DNA from: Galdieria partita
Taxonomy: Eukaryota; Rhodophyta; Bangiophyceae; Galdieriales; Galdieriaceae
Direction: 5' to 3'
DNA length: 64,000 bases
NCBI GenBank assembly: GCA_025991245.1
Contig: BQMJ01000030.1
Span: forward strand, 62,001 to 126,000
Shown here: in pieces, positions 23,726-33,750 of the stretch
How the letters are laid out: each line of letters starts with the position of its first letter
Position numbering within the stretch: the first letter of the stretch is position 1
Position numbers and translations under genes: made by a program
The notes under the pieces: generated by a model
The model's input: the letters and a program-made list of their open reading frames with translations, nothing else
The model's database searches: none
What the model was told of the DNA's origin: nothing

Positions 23726-24829
23726 TTACGGGTTTTTGGAAAGTTTTTCTCTTATTTCTACTGCTCTCTTGTAGCATTCTTGTTTAGACATCCCATAAAG
23801 GCTAGCTACAACTTTAGAAGCACTACCACTACCCACGTTTTCCTTCAACAGAGCTTGGAGAATATTATCCGCTGAAATCATCTTCTTTTCCATATCCGTA
23901 TTCGATGGTACATTCCATCTGTCAAGAATCAGCGTGAGTTCTCCTTTGACTTGTTTGCTGCCAAAATATTCCACTGCACTTGCAACAGTATTCCAATATA
24001 CTTCTTCGTACAACTTGGTAAGTTCACGAGCTACAAGTATCCTTCTCTCTGACATGCCATGTTGTACGAAATCATTCAGTGTGCGAATCAAGCGATGAGG
24101 AGCTTCATACAATGCAACAACGTGTTTTGTATTTCTTATTTCTTGCAGCAAATGCTGTCTCTCACCTCTGCTTATGGGAAGGAATCCATAAAAAGTAAAT
24201 GGGGGTATGGGAAATCCACAGATGGATAGTGCACTAGTCAAAGCACAAGCTCCAGGCACCGGATGCACTGGAATCCTATTATGATAACAGCTTTCAATCA
24301 CTCCATATCCAGGATCGGAAATACACGGAGTTCCAGCGTCACAAACTAAAGCAACCGATTTACCTTTACGAAACAATTCCAATAGTTTAGGAATTCTTTC
24401 AACCGAGTTGTGTTGGTGTAAACTGAATTGTGCCTTTTGGATACCAAAATGTTGAAGTAGTTTCCAGGTTTGTCTGGTATCCTCCGCTGCTATGATATCT
24501 ACGTTGCGAAGTGTCTCTAAACAACGACTAGAGATATCTGCCAAGTTTCCGATGGGAGTGGAAACTACATAAAGACAACCAGAGTTTATTTCCTTTTCTC
24601 CTGTGGAATAGTTACAAAACAACGAGTGTAATCTTTTCCCAAAGACTTGCTGCGTTGTTCTCCGAGGGATGGACTCACGTGGAGACATATGAGTCCGTCC
24701 ACTAGCATATCTTTTGCTAGTTGAAAAGCAACCATGTAAATAAGATAATCTTTGAGCATACCATGGATCACTCTTTATCATCCTTTGAAAACCCCTTTTC
24801 ATTGAAATGGGAGTCTTTTGACAAGACAT
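23726..24829 (-). CDS. rsmI: 16S rRNA (cytidine-2'-O)-methyltransferase RsmI, organellar
   Basis: A single exon of 367 residues. The SAM-dependent tetrapyrrole-methylase fold begins near residue 85 with LYVVSTPIGNLADISSRCLE. It continues IIAAEDTRQTWKLL, VALVCDAGTPCISDPGYG, PVPGACALTSALSICG and FYGFLP, the full RsmI set. RsmI methylates the ribose of C1402 in the decoding centre of bacterial-type 16S rRNA. The ~80-residue Ser/Arg-rich leader points to plastid or mitochondrion (inference). The start ATG lies 3 nt from the divergent RRP41 start; a downstream Met at residue 10 is an alternative. Confidence 0.92.
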   Translation of the reverse strand: MSCQKTPISMKRGFQRMIKSDPWYAQRLSYLHGCFSTSKRYASGRTHMSPRESIPRRTTQQVFGKRLHSLFCNYSTGEKEINSGCLYVVSTPIGNLADISSRCLETLRNVDIIAAEDTRQTWKLLQHFGIQKAQFSLHQHNSVERIPKLLELFRKGKSVALVCDAGTPCISDPGYGVIESCYHNRIPVHPVPGACALTSALSICGFPIPPFTFYGFLPISRGERQHLLQEIRNTKHVVALYEAPHRLIRTLNDFVQHGMSERRILVARELTKLYEEVYWNTVASAVEYFGSKQVKGELTLILDRWNVPSNTDMEKKMISADNILQALLKENVGSGSASKVVASLYGMSKQECYKRAVEIREKLSKNP

Positions 24830-24832
24830 TCG

Positions 24833-25840
24833 ATGCCACGTGAAGAACTCATTTCACCTGATGGTTTGAGAACAGACGGTAGACGCCCTCTAGAGGTATT
24901 ATGTCATTGCGTGTTGATTGGAAAGAGAACATAGATGAACACTTTTATGATTGTTAGGTCAGAAAGATAACCTGTCGAATGGGTATTTTGCCTCGTGCTG
25001 ATGGAAGTTGTCACTTGGAAATGGGTAAGCGGTTGAAAGTAGGCTAAGGAGTGCTCTTATTGTTGTTAGGAAATACTATTGTGTTGGCAACCGTATATGG
25101 ACCTCGAGAGTTGTCGCTGCGTCCATCTTCGTCTGGGATTATTCGCTGTGAATACAGTATGGCAACTTTTGCGTCTACCGATAGACGACGTAGAGGAAAG
25201 AAAAGTGATAGAAATAGTGTAGAAATAGCTTCTTCCATAAAGAAGGTGAGTCGATACTTGACAAAGTGGTTCATCAATGATTGCTTCAAAGACCTTTGAG
25301 AGTGTATTGTTGACCGATTTATTTCCCAACTCTCGTGTCGATATCTTTATTCAAGTGTTGCAAGCGGATGGAGGTGAACGCAGTGCGGCGATCAACGCAG
25401 TTTCTATAGCAATGGTATGAAATGAAGAACTTGATACAAGAGGAAACGATTAAGGTTTCCATAGGTGAATGCGGGGATTCCTATGAAGGACTTGATTGTT
25501 TCCTGTTCAGCTGGATATATGGAGAATACTACAGTGATGGACTTGAATAATATAGAAACGATAGTTAGAGAACCTCAACTAACGGTAAGTTTCAAGAGCT
25601 CAACGAATATGACTATATTCAAAGTGAAGATAAAAGATAGCAATCTATGCTCATTCAGAAAAAGTGGCAATGGCACACTTGGAATCGAAAGCGTCCTTTG
25701 AAATTTTTGAGAATTTGATGGCAGTTGCAAAAAATGGATGTATGCAAGTATTCGATGTTCTACATTCCAGTATTGAAAAGTATTCTTTGCGATTGGTTGC
25801 TTCTCGTGATAGTATTTCAACAATGGGTTCGAGAGCTTGA
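24833..25840 (+). CDS. Exosome core subunit RRP41/EXOSC4 (RNase PH fold)
   Basis: Six exons (24833-24895, 24958-25024, 25070-25245, 25292-25414, 25465-25584, 25637-25840) give 250 residues, the usual length. Family landmarks are DGLRTDGRRP, RADGSCHLEMGNTIVLATVYGPRE, DIFIQVLQADGGERSAAINA and a C-terminal LTIAIYAHSEKVAM block. RRP41 forms part of the hexameric RNA exosome ring for 3'-5' RNA processing in nucleus and cytosol. Two introns end in AAAG rather than YAG. A CACGTG at 24837-24842 overlaps codons 2-4, of possible but untested relevance. The stop faces the CUE-domain gene, 88 nt away. Confidence 0.92.
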
Positions 25841-25927
25841 ACAACTAGAATACGCAAGAACTCTTCAAGGTTCTCACAGAATGGAATATCTAATATATAT
25901 ACAACACCATCTTCAAAACATTTTGAG

Positions 25928-27660
25928 TTAGGAATCCTTGTCACTCGTACTCATCAAAAATGCCAAAGTTTTGGAAAGATCTCCACTGCCAAACTGTATC
26001 GAGTCTCTTGAGCCACGTCGATGGTGACGCTGTTTCTTTCCACAAAAAAGGCCGTATACGAGAACAATAGGTTTCAATAAACAGTACCAAAGAACTACAA
26101 CATACAAGTTTGTTTCATCATGTATTCGTCATAGAAAATGTACTTACGAAAACCAATTCCATCCAGTAATAACCAAAAAGAGGACGACCAATAAGAATCC
26201 ATTCTACGAACAGAGGCAATTCCATTCGTTTGCTTCCTAGTCAACTCATCCAATTTACATTCCATATGATGAACTCTTGCGTAAAGGTCATCCAATAATG
26301 AATGAATATTGTTATAACAACTATCCAATCGAACAATCTGTTGACTCGTATCCACATCCAACTTGTGCAACTCTTCATTCATTTCCAAAAGGCGTCTTTC
26401 CAATCTGTACATGGATGACTGGCTTTGTTCCAAGTTCATTTGCTCCTTTGAGGATAAGCGATGAATATCTCCAGAGCTATTGGGTAACTGTCCACAGAGA
26501 TATTCCTTATCCACATATGAACTATGACATTTGTCGACTTGAGTAGAATCTGATGATTGAGTTTCTAAACGTTCCTTTTCAAACTTTTCACCTTTACATA
26601 AAGACGAACTATCGAGACCTTGTAAAGAACTATGCGACCAACTTTCACAACCATCTTCTTTAAAGAAAACACTCTCATGATGATGAAAACTTCTCATTCT
26701 CTTATAAAAAGCTTCCTTTGCATTCTTCGGCATGCTATTCAACAACTTGATATCTTCTGGTGAAAGTCTCGACGAAGCACTTAGAATACGCTGCTTGTTA
26801 CTCTTTGTCTTTGTATATTTTGTGGGTTCTTGAATACTACTTTCGTTCAGATAACTCAATACTTGTGATGAACGCTCATCGGAAGACTTTTTTAACTTGA
26901 CTCTATCACTGTTTCGACGCCTACTCAATGCCATATTGTTTGTACCAGGTATTACTGGTGGTTGTAAATCGTCCACAGTTGTCTTTGACTGTTCTAGTGT
27001 CTGGGAAGCTTCAGAAACAGAGTGTTTTTCAACAGTTGTATTATGTTCATCGATGAAATTCTCCCTTGTTACTTGTTCATTTCTCAAAGAATCCGGCGCC
27101 ATAGCAACTTGGCTATCTTGAACAACCATTCTACTGGGTTCCTCTTCATTGCAACGTGGTGTCAAACTGGGCTCCTCTGAGAAACTGTTCTCTTTGGTAC
27201 TACGGCTTCCCAAAGCTCTTAACAAATAGTTTACTGTCAAATTCTTATTTCCTCCGTGTGCAGCATAAGCAGCACTTATAGCGTCCTGTTCCAACTCTGG
27301 GAATCTTGCACAAAGTTGTTTCACAGTTGCTGACTCTTTCACTCTCTTCCTCAAGGACCTCTTCTCTACAATCTTCTCACCAAGCTTCCCCAAATTGAAC
27401 ATGCTTCTTTTTCTTTCGCTTCCAAACCCTTTTTCCATCAGTTGTTCTTCGAAAGTATTGGAAGGAACCGTCTTGCTTTCATGGATGGGGAAATGAGGAA
27501 CGCTGTGACTTTCGTGAATTGTATTGGTTTCTTTCACTCCACCTTGAAACAATTGTTCCAATAGCTTTTTCTCACGTTGGGTGTTGGGTTGATGATAGTA
27601 CTGCTGGTCCATGGCATAGAGAAGGAAATGATGGGTGGAGATGCTGTCTTGCATTGTCAT
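25928..27660 (-). CDS. CUE/UBA-like ubiquitin-binding protein with C-terminal coiled coil and membrane segment
   Basis: Two exons (27660-26148, 26094-25928) give 559 residues. A three-helix CUE-like domain lies at residues ~109-150 (VKQLCARFPELEQDAIS, then GGNKNLTVNYLLRAL). A disordered Ser/Glu-rich stretch follows, then a coiled coil (YRLERRLLEMNEELHKLDV). Only after splicing the second exon does the end read WLLLDGIGFLLWYCLLKPIV, a likely membrane segment, followed by a basic tail. The plan of ubiquitin binding, coiled coil and a near-terminal anchor suits ER or trafficking quality-control factors (inference). No specific orthologue is named. Confidence 0.7.
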
Positions 27661-27698
27661 GTGGATTGTGTGGGGATCATCTCATAGATAGAAAGAAT

Positions 27699-28586
27699 AT
27701 GTCATTCAAGTGGAGTATTCATCCACTTTTTATTGAATGGAAACCGTGTGTGTATAGATTGCTATTGGGTAAAGTTTTGTTTTCTGTCAATAGACAAGGG
27801 AAACCAATACTTTTTCCTCTCCACCACCCACCAAGAAGAAATCCCACCCATCCTGTCATCCTCCTATGTTGCTGTTCAGGTAACCAGCACCCCAGTGAGT
27901 CCTTTGATAGCTCGGGTAAAGGCAAGGTATTTCGATTCGGAGCTTGGTTAGACGATGATATTGCTGGAGATGGAATATGGCAGTGTGAGCAAGTTTGTAG
28001 TAACATCGATTCCACGCTCACTCGGCAACAAAAAGCATATTCCTTTTTCTGTTACGGTGTAAAGGAATTCGATGGGGGTTGTTATGATGCAGCAGTCAAC
28101 TGGTTTCAAAAAGCCGCTGCATATGGTGACCCAAGTTCCAGAACAGGTGGTCAGTATCAACTGTGGACTGCACAAGCTTTACACGCCGCTGGAAAACGTG
28201 ACAACGCAAAGAGTACGTTGCAAAAGTTAAAGTACCACAAGGACCGGGATGTTAGAAAAGCTAGTCAACAGCTGTTGTATATTTTGGGTGCTCCACAATT
28301 GAAATTGGACGACTCGTATTTTGTTTGCATACCCACTGCGAGAGTACCCGTCACGAAGAATAAGGAAAAGAGAGTTGCTGCTGGATATTCGGGAATATAC
28401 AACATGGCGGACTTTGGGAAGGATAGATATGCGTTTATTCAAAAGGCACCTGAAAAATATAGTTTGGAATGGTTCGTTCAAAAACCACCACCGCCACCCA
28501 AGACAAGTTATATGAATATGAATCTCGTTGTGACATTGGCAACAACGATCATTGTCTGTATGCTCGTTTTCTTTTATCATGGTTAG
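27699..28586 (+). CDS. TPR-like protein, probably plastid-targeted, C-terminal membrane anchor
   Basis: A single exon of 295 residues. A basic N-terminus of ~90 residues without a domain precedes a helical repeat section: FDGGCYDAAVNWFQKAAAYG, then QYQLWTAQALHAAGKRDNAK, then LQKLKYHKDRDVRKASQQLL. This matches the style of plant plastid TPR proteins whose last helices end in LLYI-x-x-AP (here LLYILGAPQLKLD). A hydrophobic helix near the end (VVTLATTIIVCMLVFFY) suggests a tail anchor. The long frame starts further upstream, but without ATG. Divergent from the CUE-domain gene, 38 nt between starts. Confidence 0.7.
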   Translation: MSFKWSIHPLFIEWKPCVYRLLLGKVLFSVNRQGKPILFPLHHPPRRNPTHPVILLCCCSGNQHPSESFDSSGKGKVFRFGAWLDDDIAGDGIWQCEQVCSNIDSTLTRQQKAYSFFCYGVKEFDGGCYDAAVNWFQKAAAYGDPSSRTGGQYQLWTAQALHAAGKRDNAKSTLQKLKYHKDRDVRKASQQLLYILGAPQLKLDDSYFVCIPTARVPVTKNKEKRVAAGYSGIYNMADFGKDRYAFIQKAPEKYSLEWFVQKPPPPPKTSYMNMNLVVTLATTIIVCMLVFFYHG

Positions 28587-28608
28587 ACAATTCTTTTTGG
28601 ACGCTCGA

Positions 28609-28626
28609 ATATATATATATATATAT
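28609..28626. repeat. (AT)n microsatellite
   Basis: A run of alternating A and T of about 18 bases lies just after the TPR gene. A similar run is found at about 12456-12470. Both lie in 3' regions and look like ordinary simple repeats. Confidence 0.8.
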
Positions 28627-28768
28627 GGGGAAGGAAACGGTTTGGAAACCATGAAAGAGAAATAAAAATCTTCTCCAGTCATCGTTTCCACAAAATGGAA
28701 CATAATAAGACGTGTACATAGTGACATCTATCTCATCTTCCTAAGAAAAGAATATTCTCATTGCTATC

Positions 28769-28841
28769 TGGATCTGCCGGGTTTCGATCCCGGTGCCTCA
28801 CGGATGCAAACCGTGCACTCTACCGATTGAGCTACAGACCC
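28769..28841 (-). tRNA. tRNA-Ala(UGC)
   Basis: A 73-nt cloverleaf, no intron. The acceptor stem GGGTCTG/CAGATCC contains a G3-U70 pair, the classic alanine identity element, with A73 as discriminator. The anticodon stem CACGG/CCGTG encloses loop TTTGCAT with anticodon TGC. The T stem CCGGG/CCCGG encloses ATCGAAA. No CCA is encoded, as expected for a nuclear tRNA. The internal A box (TAGCTCAATCGG) and B box are in place for RNA polymerase III, and a run of T on the minus strand is not immediate. Confidence 0.95.
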
Positions 28842-28976
28842 TTGCAATACCCAATTAGAGTTCAATTGCATTTTTATAACAGTTTCCCCAATCCCCTCTT
28901 TTATAATATATACAAAACGAAAAACAGTCCGAAATAAAAATTCCTCGTCTAAAAACACCTTTCACGAGTGTATTGA

Positions 28977-30278
28977 TCATTCAGTTGATTCTATATCCAC
29001 AAAATCTTGTTTCAAATGCGGCAATTTACTCCAAATCTTGGGTTCTACTCGAAAAAGATAATAAATCAACCATTCCAGTTTCCTAAAGAAACCAGTTATA
29101 TCCAGAACACGATTCCAATGTCCACTGATGGCACAATAAGCTGCTGTCTGAGATGAGTCACGCATGAGCTCTAAAGACGCTGCATCTTCAGTACCACTAC
29201 GATAAAACAAATGACTATCATGATGCCATAAATGTTCATGAATAGGTATTAATAAACCATAGCTTTGCAAAAGACATACAACTGGCGGGGGTGGCCTTTC
29301 TGGATCTGACATATGACCCCATTTATGAGCTTCCGGCCAGATAGCCAACAGAGATAGAAAAAATATCAAAAAAGAATTGATAAAAAGAGGCAAGTCTTCC
29401 CGAAAGTATGTCAAAGTTACCAGAAACGGTATGGTAAATAGACAATACCAATAGACATTAGAAAAGAAATCGCTCATCTCTTCATCATCTGAAGAACATT
29501 CTTTCATCTTTGAACGACTACTCTTTGATGCAAGGGAAATATAACAAGAGTCTGCATAGGAAAAATAGTTCCTCGAAGCCCAGTTGTAAACTCCGGAAAT
29601 GAAATCTGCAGTCAGAAACGCAAGAAAGCCACCAACCAAAAAGCTTGTAAGGTCTGCAAAGGAGTTGATTTGCCAGAGAGTATCTAACACCAAAAAGTCA
29701 CAAATAATATCTGCAATAAAGACAGTCAATTTTTCCACCCAACTACTTCTCTTGTACTTGTAGTCCGCAGTGGGGCTTAAACCGAATAGGTTTAGCACGT
29801 TCCAGTCCATACTGGGACCTCTGTGCAATTTCTCTTCACAAAGCATAAAATTCAAATCAGTGAATAAACGGGCATCTTGTAAATATTTTGAATAAGGTTG
29901 GCTTTTGCATAACCTTTTTGCTAGGTTGCCGGGAATTTCAGGGAAGGAGACCAAAATAAACTTGCGTTCAGCCCTTTCCTGTGTTTCAGTTACAATTTCC
30001 GAGTTTCGCGAGTATCTTAGTTCAGTTGCAACGAGGGATGAATGGTCGAACTTTATCGGGAAAGAGGCGACCGAGGAATCTTGTCTAGTGCGCAAGTTTG
30101 CGGTTCTTCTAGGAGGCCACGTCATGAGCAGTTCCAAACGACATTTCTTCTTCGAAGCTTTCTTTCCCAGGTCAGGTTTCAATAGTTGAGGCTTTTTATC
30201 TCTGACTTGAAAACATCTTGGTTTATTAGTCCAGTTCTTTGTACCAGGTAGTCCAAAAGTAATGAAACTGCCGACCAT
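28977..30278 (-). CDS. FAD4/Kua (TMEM189)-type lipid desaturase
   Basis: A single exon of 433 residues. After a ~120-residue basic leader come hydrophobic helices and the family histidine clusters: FLTADFISGVYNWASRNYF, then EAHKWGHM, then HEHLWHHDSH, which bind the di-iron centre. Family members include plastid FAD4, which makes the trans-delta3 bond of 16:1 in phosphatidylglycerol, and plasmanylethanolamine desaturase. The leader and the algal setting favour the plastid enzyme, but the substrate is inferred. The open frame starts at a TTG three codons upstream; ATG at 30278 is used. Confidence 0.85.
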   Translation of the reverse strand: MVGSFITFGLPGTKNWTNKPRCFQVRDKKPQLLKPDLGKKASKKKCRLELLMTWPPRRTANLRTRQDSSVASFPIKFDHSSLVATELRYSRNSEIVTETQERAERKFILVSFPEIPGNLAKRLCKSQPYSKYLQDARLFTDLNFMLCEEKLHRGPSMDWNVLNLFGLSPTADYKYKRSSWVEKLTVFIADIICDFLVLDTLWQINSFADLTSFLVGGFLAFLTADFISGVYNWASRNYFSYADSCYISLASKSSRSKMKECSSDDEEMSDFFSNVYWYCLFTIPFLVTLTYFREDLPLFINSFLIFFLSLLAIWPEAHKWGHMSDPERPPPPVVCLLQSYGLLIPIHEHLWHHDSHLFYRSGTEDAASLELMRDSSQTAAYCAISGHWNRVLDITGFFRKLEWLIYYLFRVEPKIWSKLPHLKQDFVDIESTE

Positions 30279-30511
30279 CGTGTTCAACTATCCACGTTGG
30301 AACTGATTTTCGCGCTCAAAATGGGAGACGAGAAATTGTAGAGTGGAATTTTGAAACCATTGAGCATAACTTTGCAATATAGATTTGAACCTAAACAAGA
30401 TTACAGAAATTCTTGCATTTGTTTTATTATCTAAATATGTATATTACTTGATGAAATAAATTCGCAACAAGTTTATTTCCTCTGAGAGGTGTCTTCTTAT
30501 TGCAACTATGA

Positions 30512-31309
30512 ATGATTCTCGTCCAACACTCCACCTTCCGATTCAAATTTCTTCCAAATGGCCTCTTAACCTACACCGTACGTATATTGTCAGTAATACT
30601 TGTAGCTCTTGAAATGACCAAGTCACAAAGTTCACAAAATGAAAACAACTCTTTTACTTTTCAAGAACCCTTAGTACCTAGTATACAAAGTGAAACAAGA
30701 CAGGTTGAGAGAAAAGATGTATTTGAACTACACGACGGTAGTGTATCCTTTGAAAGTGATTCTAATTGGGTAGCTTCGACAGTATCTGACGAAGTTCAAC
30801 TTTCTTCTCGGTTTCCAGGCAGTCTCAGTTTGCATAGTCACCCTAGTTTATTCGAAGATGGACCAGTACATTGTGACCATCCCAATTCAAGAGACCTTCC
30901 TATATGCACTCCTTTTATGAAGAGCGATATCCACCAGAGTTGGAAAAATGACTACGTTATATCCGACTCTGTTGACTTTGATTTTTCTCATAGTCAACAA
31001 ATGAAAGCGCAGCAGACGGAAGAACTGTCGAATACTGCCCTTCTCAAGCAGCTGCTCTGCAATTGTCTAAAGATGAGCAAAGAGAAATTTGAAAGACTAC
31101 ATCTGACTAGTTTTCTATTGGGAGCACTGCTATCCTTTGGCACTGCACGAATTCCGAGGAAGTTTTGGTTACTTGTTGTCAAATGCACAGGCTGTTTGTT
31201 TCTTGTGTATGTTTTGTGGTTCAGCCACCAAAAGACTAGATATCATATGATTATTTCATGGCTGTTGAGGAAGTGGATTCAACTCATTCCAACTCGATAC
31301 GTTAGATAG
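30512..31309 (+). CDS. Membrane protein, unrecognised
   Basis: An open frame of 265 residues starting at ATG. The first ~35 residues are hydrophobic and basic. The middle is Ser/Glu-rich and probably disordered. The C-terminal ~90 residues hold two hydrophobic helices (LTSFLLGALLSFGTA and FWLLVVKCTGCLFLVYVLWF) in a basic surround. No domain is recognised. A second in-frame ATG at 30614 could be the true start if the upstream part is 5' UTR or intron. It is divergent from the desaturase gene. Confidence 0.5.
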   Translation: MILVQHSTFRFKFLPNGLLTYTVRILSVILVALEMTKSQSSQNENNSFTFQEPLVPSIQSETRQVERKDVFELHDGSVSFESDSNWVASTVSDEVQLSSRFPGSLSLHSHPSLFEDGPVHCDHPNSRDLPICTPFMKSDIHQSWKNDYVISDSVDFDFSHSQQMKAQQTEELSNTALLKQLLCNCLKMSKEKFERLHLTSFLLGALLSFGTARIPRKFWLLVVKCTGCLFLVYVLWFSHQKTRYHMIISWLLRKWIQLIPTRYVR

Positions 31310-31490
31310 AGATATAACCATGATAACTATTTGTGAGATATTATTGGCAAGGCTATTTATCAAAGTTTAAACAAATCGAAAATTTTATCCAAAAATGTGA
31401 ACATCGTGCGTGAAACAACAACATAGAGCTTTCAATTGTCTTTTTAGAAAGCATACAGACATATAGATAATGATAGCTACAGTTGTGTGA

Positions 31491-32160
31491 CTATGAAGGT
31501 TTCATGCACAACATCCTTTTTCGCAAATGCCTAATCTTCAAAACTACAATATTCTCAAGATAATAAGTGTTTCCTCAAACAGGGCCCGCTTTGAGTCAAA
31601 ATCTATATTTCATTATAGATCGTACCGGTGGTTTGGAGGCTGAGTTTGTAAGACACTTCACTCGTACTGTTTTGGTTACATGGACAAAGCTTTGTGGGCT
31701 TCTTTTAGGAGCTATTTTAGTCTTCTTTAAATGGTTGTTGCATTTGCATTTCAGTTTTCGTTTTGAGACAGTATTGTGTTGATTTTCATGAATCGTATCA
31801 GCATTGGTTGCGTCAAGTCGTTGAATTGTAGCATGGGTTACATCCAAAATAGGAGAGGAGCCTTTCGCACCATTCCTTTGGTAGATAAGATCTCTTTTCA
31901 AACTCCTCTTTGATCAGTTCCAATATTACTCACCTCATTTGCATATTGTAGTGTTCTTTTTGTACACTTTTCTGTATGCAAGCTGTGGGATTCTCCATCG
32001 ACAAAGCATACGAAGTGAACTGAAAAAGATCCTTTTCTACAGCAGTTGCCACTAACACCAATTGCTCAAACATTTCATGTCGTTTTCTAAACGGACTCTT
32101 TTTTGAAACCATATCGAGAATATTACAGTTGTTTTGTATCACATGTTCAGAAGAACTCAT
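31491..32160 (-). CDS. Small basic protein, unrecognised, three exons
   Basis: Exons 32160-31934, 31893-31626 and 31535-31491 sum to 540 nt, or 179 residues. Intron 1 is 40 nt (GTGAGT to AAAAG) and intron 2 is 90 nt (GTACGA to TGAAG). The N-terminal third is helical (RHEMFEQLVLVATAVEKDL). The rest is Lys/Arg-rich (SKRKLKCKCNNHLKKTK). Support is the consistent phase of all three exons and a shared promoter region with the WD40 gene 268 nt away; there is no homologue I can name. A spurious model remains possible. Confidence 0.4.
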
Positions 32161-32427
32161 AAAGTAGTCGCCAGCACAAAATGAGAAACGGTGAGTCGAT
32201 TCGAATTGCAGCCGGGCTTTCGATCAAAAATTTCAAGCAGCGACTTGTCCTCCCATGATTGACTGCTCTTTCGCGGGTTTCAAAGAAGCGGGTTGTTATC
32301 TTGGTGACGGTTTTAACCTATCCTTATCAAAACTGGGGTTTCGATAGATTCGCTTGCATAAACTTTGTCATTATCTCGATAATGTTGATATAAAATTTAC
32401 TTTTTCCATATTATTCTAATAGATAGG

Positions 32428-33750
32428 ATGACAAGTTCGATATTGTCGTGGCATTCCTTGAGTCTTTTTGATGAACAACAATATAAGAAAAACTTGAGAA
32501 GAAGAACCACGCTACGAAACAGACCGATTTCTTCGTGCTGTGTATCACCTAATAATAAACTGGTGATCTCTGCTTCCGCTTGTGGCGCTTTGGAAACTTA
32601 TGACCTTGCTCACCTCTGCTCAAGATCCACTCACAACAATATTCACTCGACGAGTTGTTCCCACGCTCAAGAGGGTTGTATTTATGTGAGATTCTCTTCT
32701 TTGCTGTTTCATTGCGTTGTTGACCGATTTCTAGTCTCTAGTTTCTGACGACAAGCACAACTTGCTATGGCTTGGAGGCGATAGAGACTTGCGCTGTTTC
32801 CAGTGGAGCTACTTGGATACACACTTGTCTCTAGGTGAAAGCAAGTTGGAGGCTGTCCGGAGAATAGATATGGGGTATGGAGAAACTAACGGTATCGCAG
32901 TACATCCTTCACAAAACTTGATTATTACTGCTGGTGGAGATACAAAAGCATATGTCTACGATTATGAACAGTCAAAAGTTATTGCTACTTTGAAAGGACA
33001 CGAAGAGTATCTACATGACGTTATATTGGATAAAAAGTCCAGTTCACTTGTCGCCACGGTAAGTATTCCTGTACATATACTGCTGAACCTTATTTCTTTT
33101 TCCTTTAGTGTTCAGAGGATTGTACTTTACGATTGTGGGACTTGCGAAGTTTACAGTGCATTCGTATCATTGACAGAAAGAGTAAGACTGGTAGAGATCG
33201 TCAAGACAACTGATGGGATAGAATTTTGCTTAGGAAAGCATCGTCCAAGCAGTTCTAAACGTTTTGTTACCTCTGCATTGTTCGATAATGATAGCGACTT
33301 TTTGTTGGTTGGAGATGGAGCGAAGAATCTATCCTTGTGTTATGTGGCTACCGGAGAAATTGTTCGATCAACTTCGTTGATGGTTCGTATGAGACTATTT
33401 TGGCCTGATTGCTTCATTTTGAGGCTTCTTTTATGAAGGGAATCCCGAGTAGACTAAGAGCATACGAAGAAAACGTTCTCATCTCTTGTTTTGATGACAG
33501 CGTTATAAGACTATTTACGTGGCAAATGAACTCGGTTGTAGAGGCAAAAGGCTGTAATAAATCTGTCTTTGACATTGCAGTCAGCAGCGATGAAGCGTTA
33601 TTTGTTTCATGTGTACGTAATATGACTTTTCGATTATAATTTTGCTGATATCAATCCATTCAGGGAAACACGGAGCTACTCGATGTCTATATCAGATCTT
33701 TCGTCCCAGCTGTAAAGCTTCGCTCGCAGTCGCAGTATTTTTGCAATTAA
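32428..33750 (+). CDS. WD40-repeat protein, THOC6-like
   Basis: Six exons (32428-32685, 32735-33058, 33109-33181, 33234-33382, 33424-33612, 33664-33750) give 359 residues. WD40 blades are visible: LWLGGDRDLRCFQW, GGDTKAYVYDYEQSKVIATL followed by GHEEYLHDV, and CSEDCTLRLWDLRSLQCI with a full WD. The repeat text and length resemble THO complex subunit 6, a nuclear mRNA-export factor, but WD40 proteins are hard to assign by eye and the name is tentative. Four introns carry standard signals. Intron 4 (GTTCGT to TTTTGAG) is weak. Confidence 0.75.

Noticed and set aside
28609-28626. AT run as possible hairpin terminator or origin element
   Set aside because: Simple alternating AT repeats of this length arise by slippage and no flanking structure supports a function.
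28769-28841. A at position 54 of the T loop in tRNA-Ala looked unusual
   Set aside because: Alanine tRNAs with an ATCGA-type T loop are known in other eukaryotes, so it is not remarkable.
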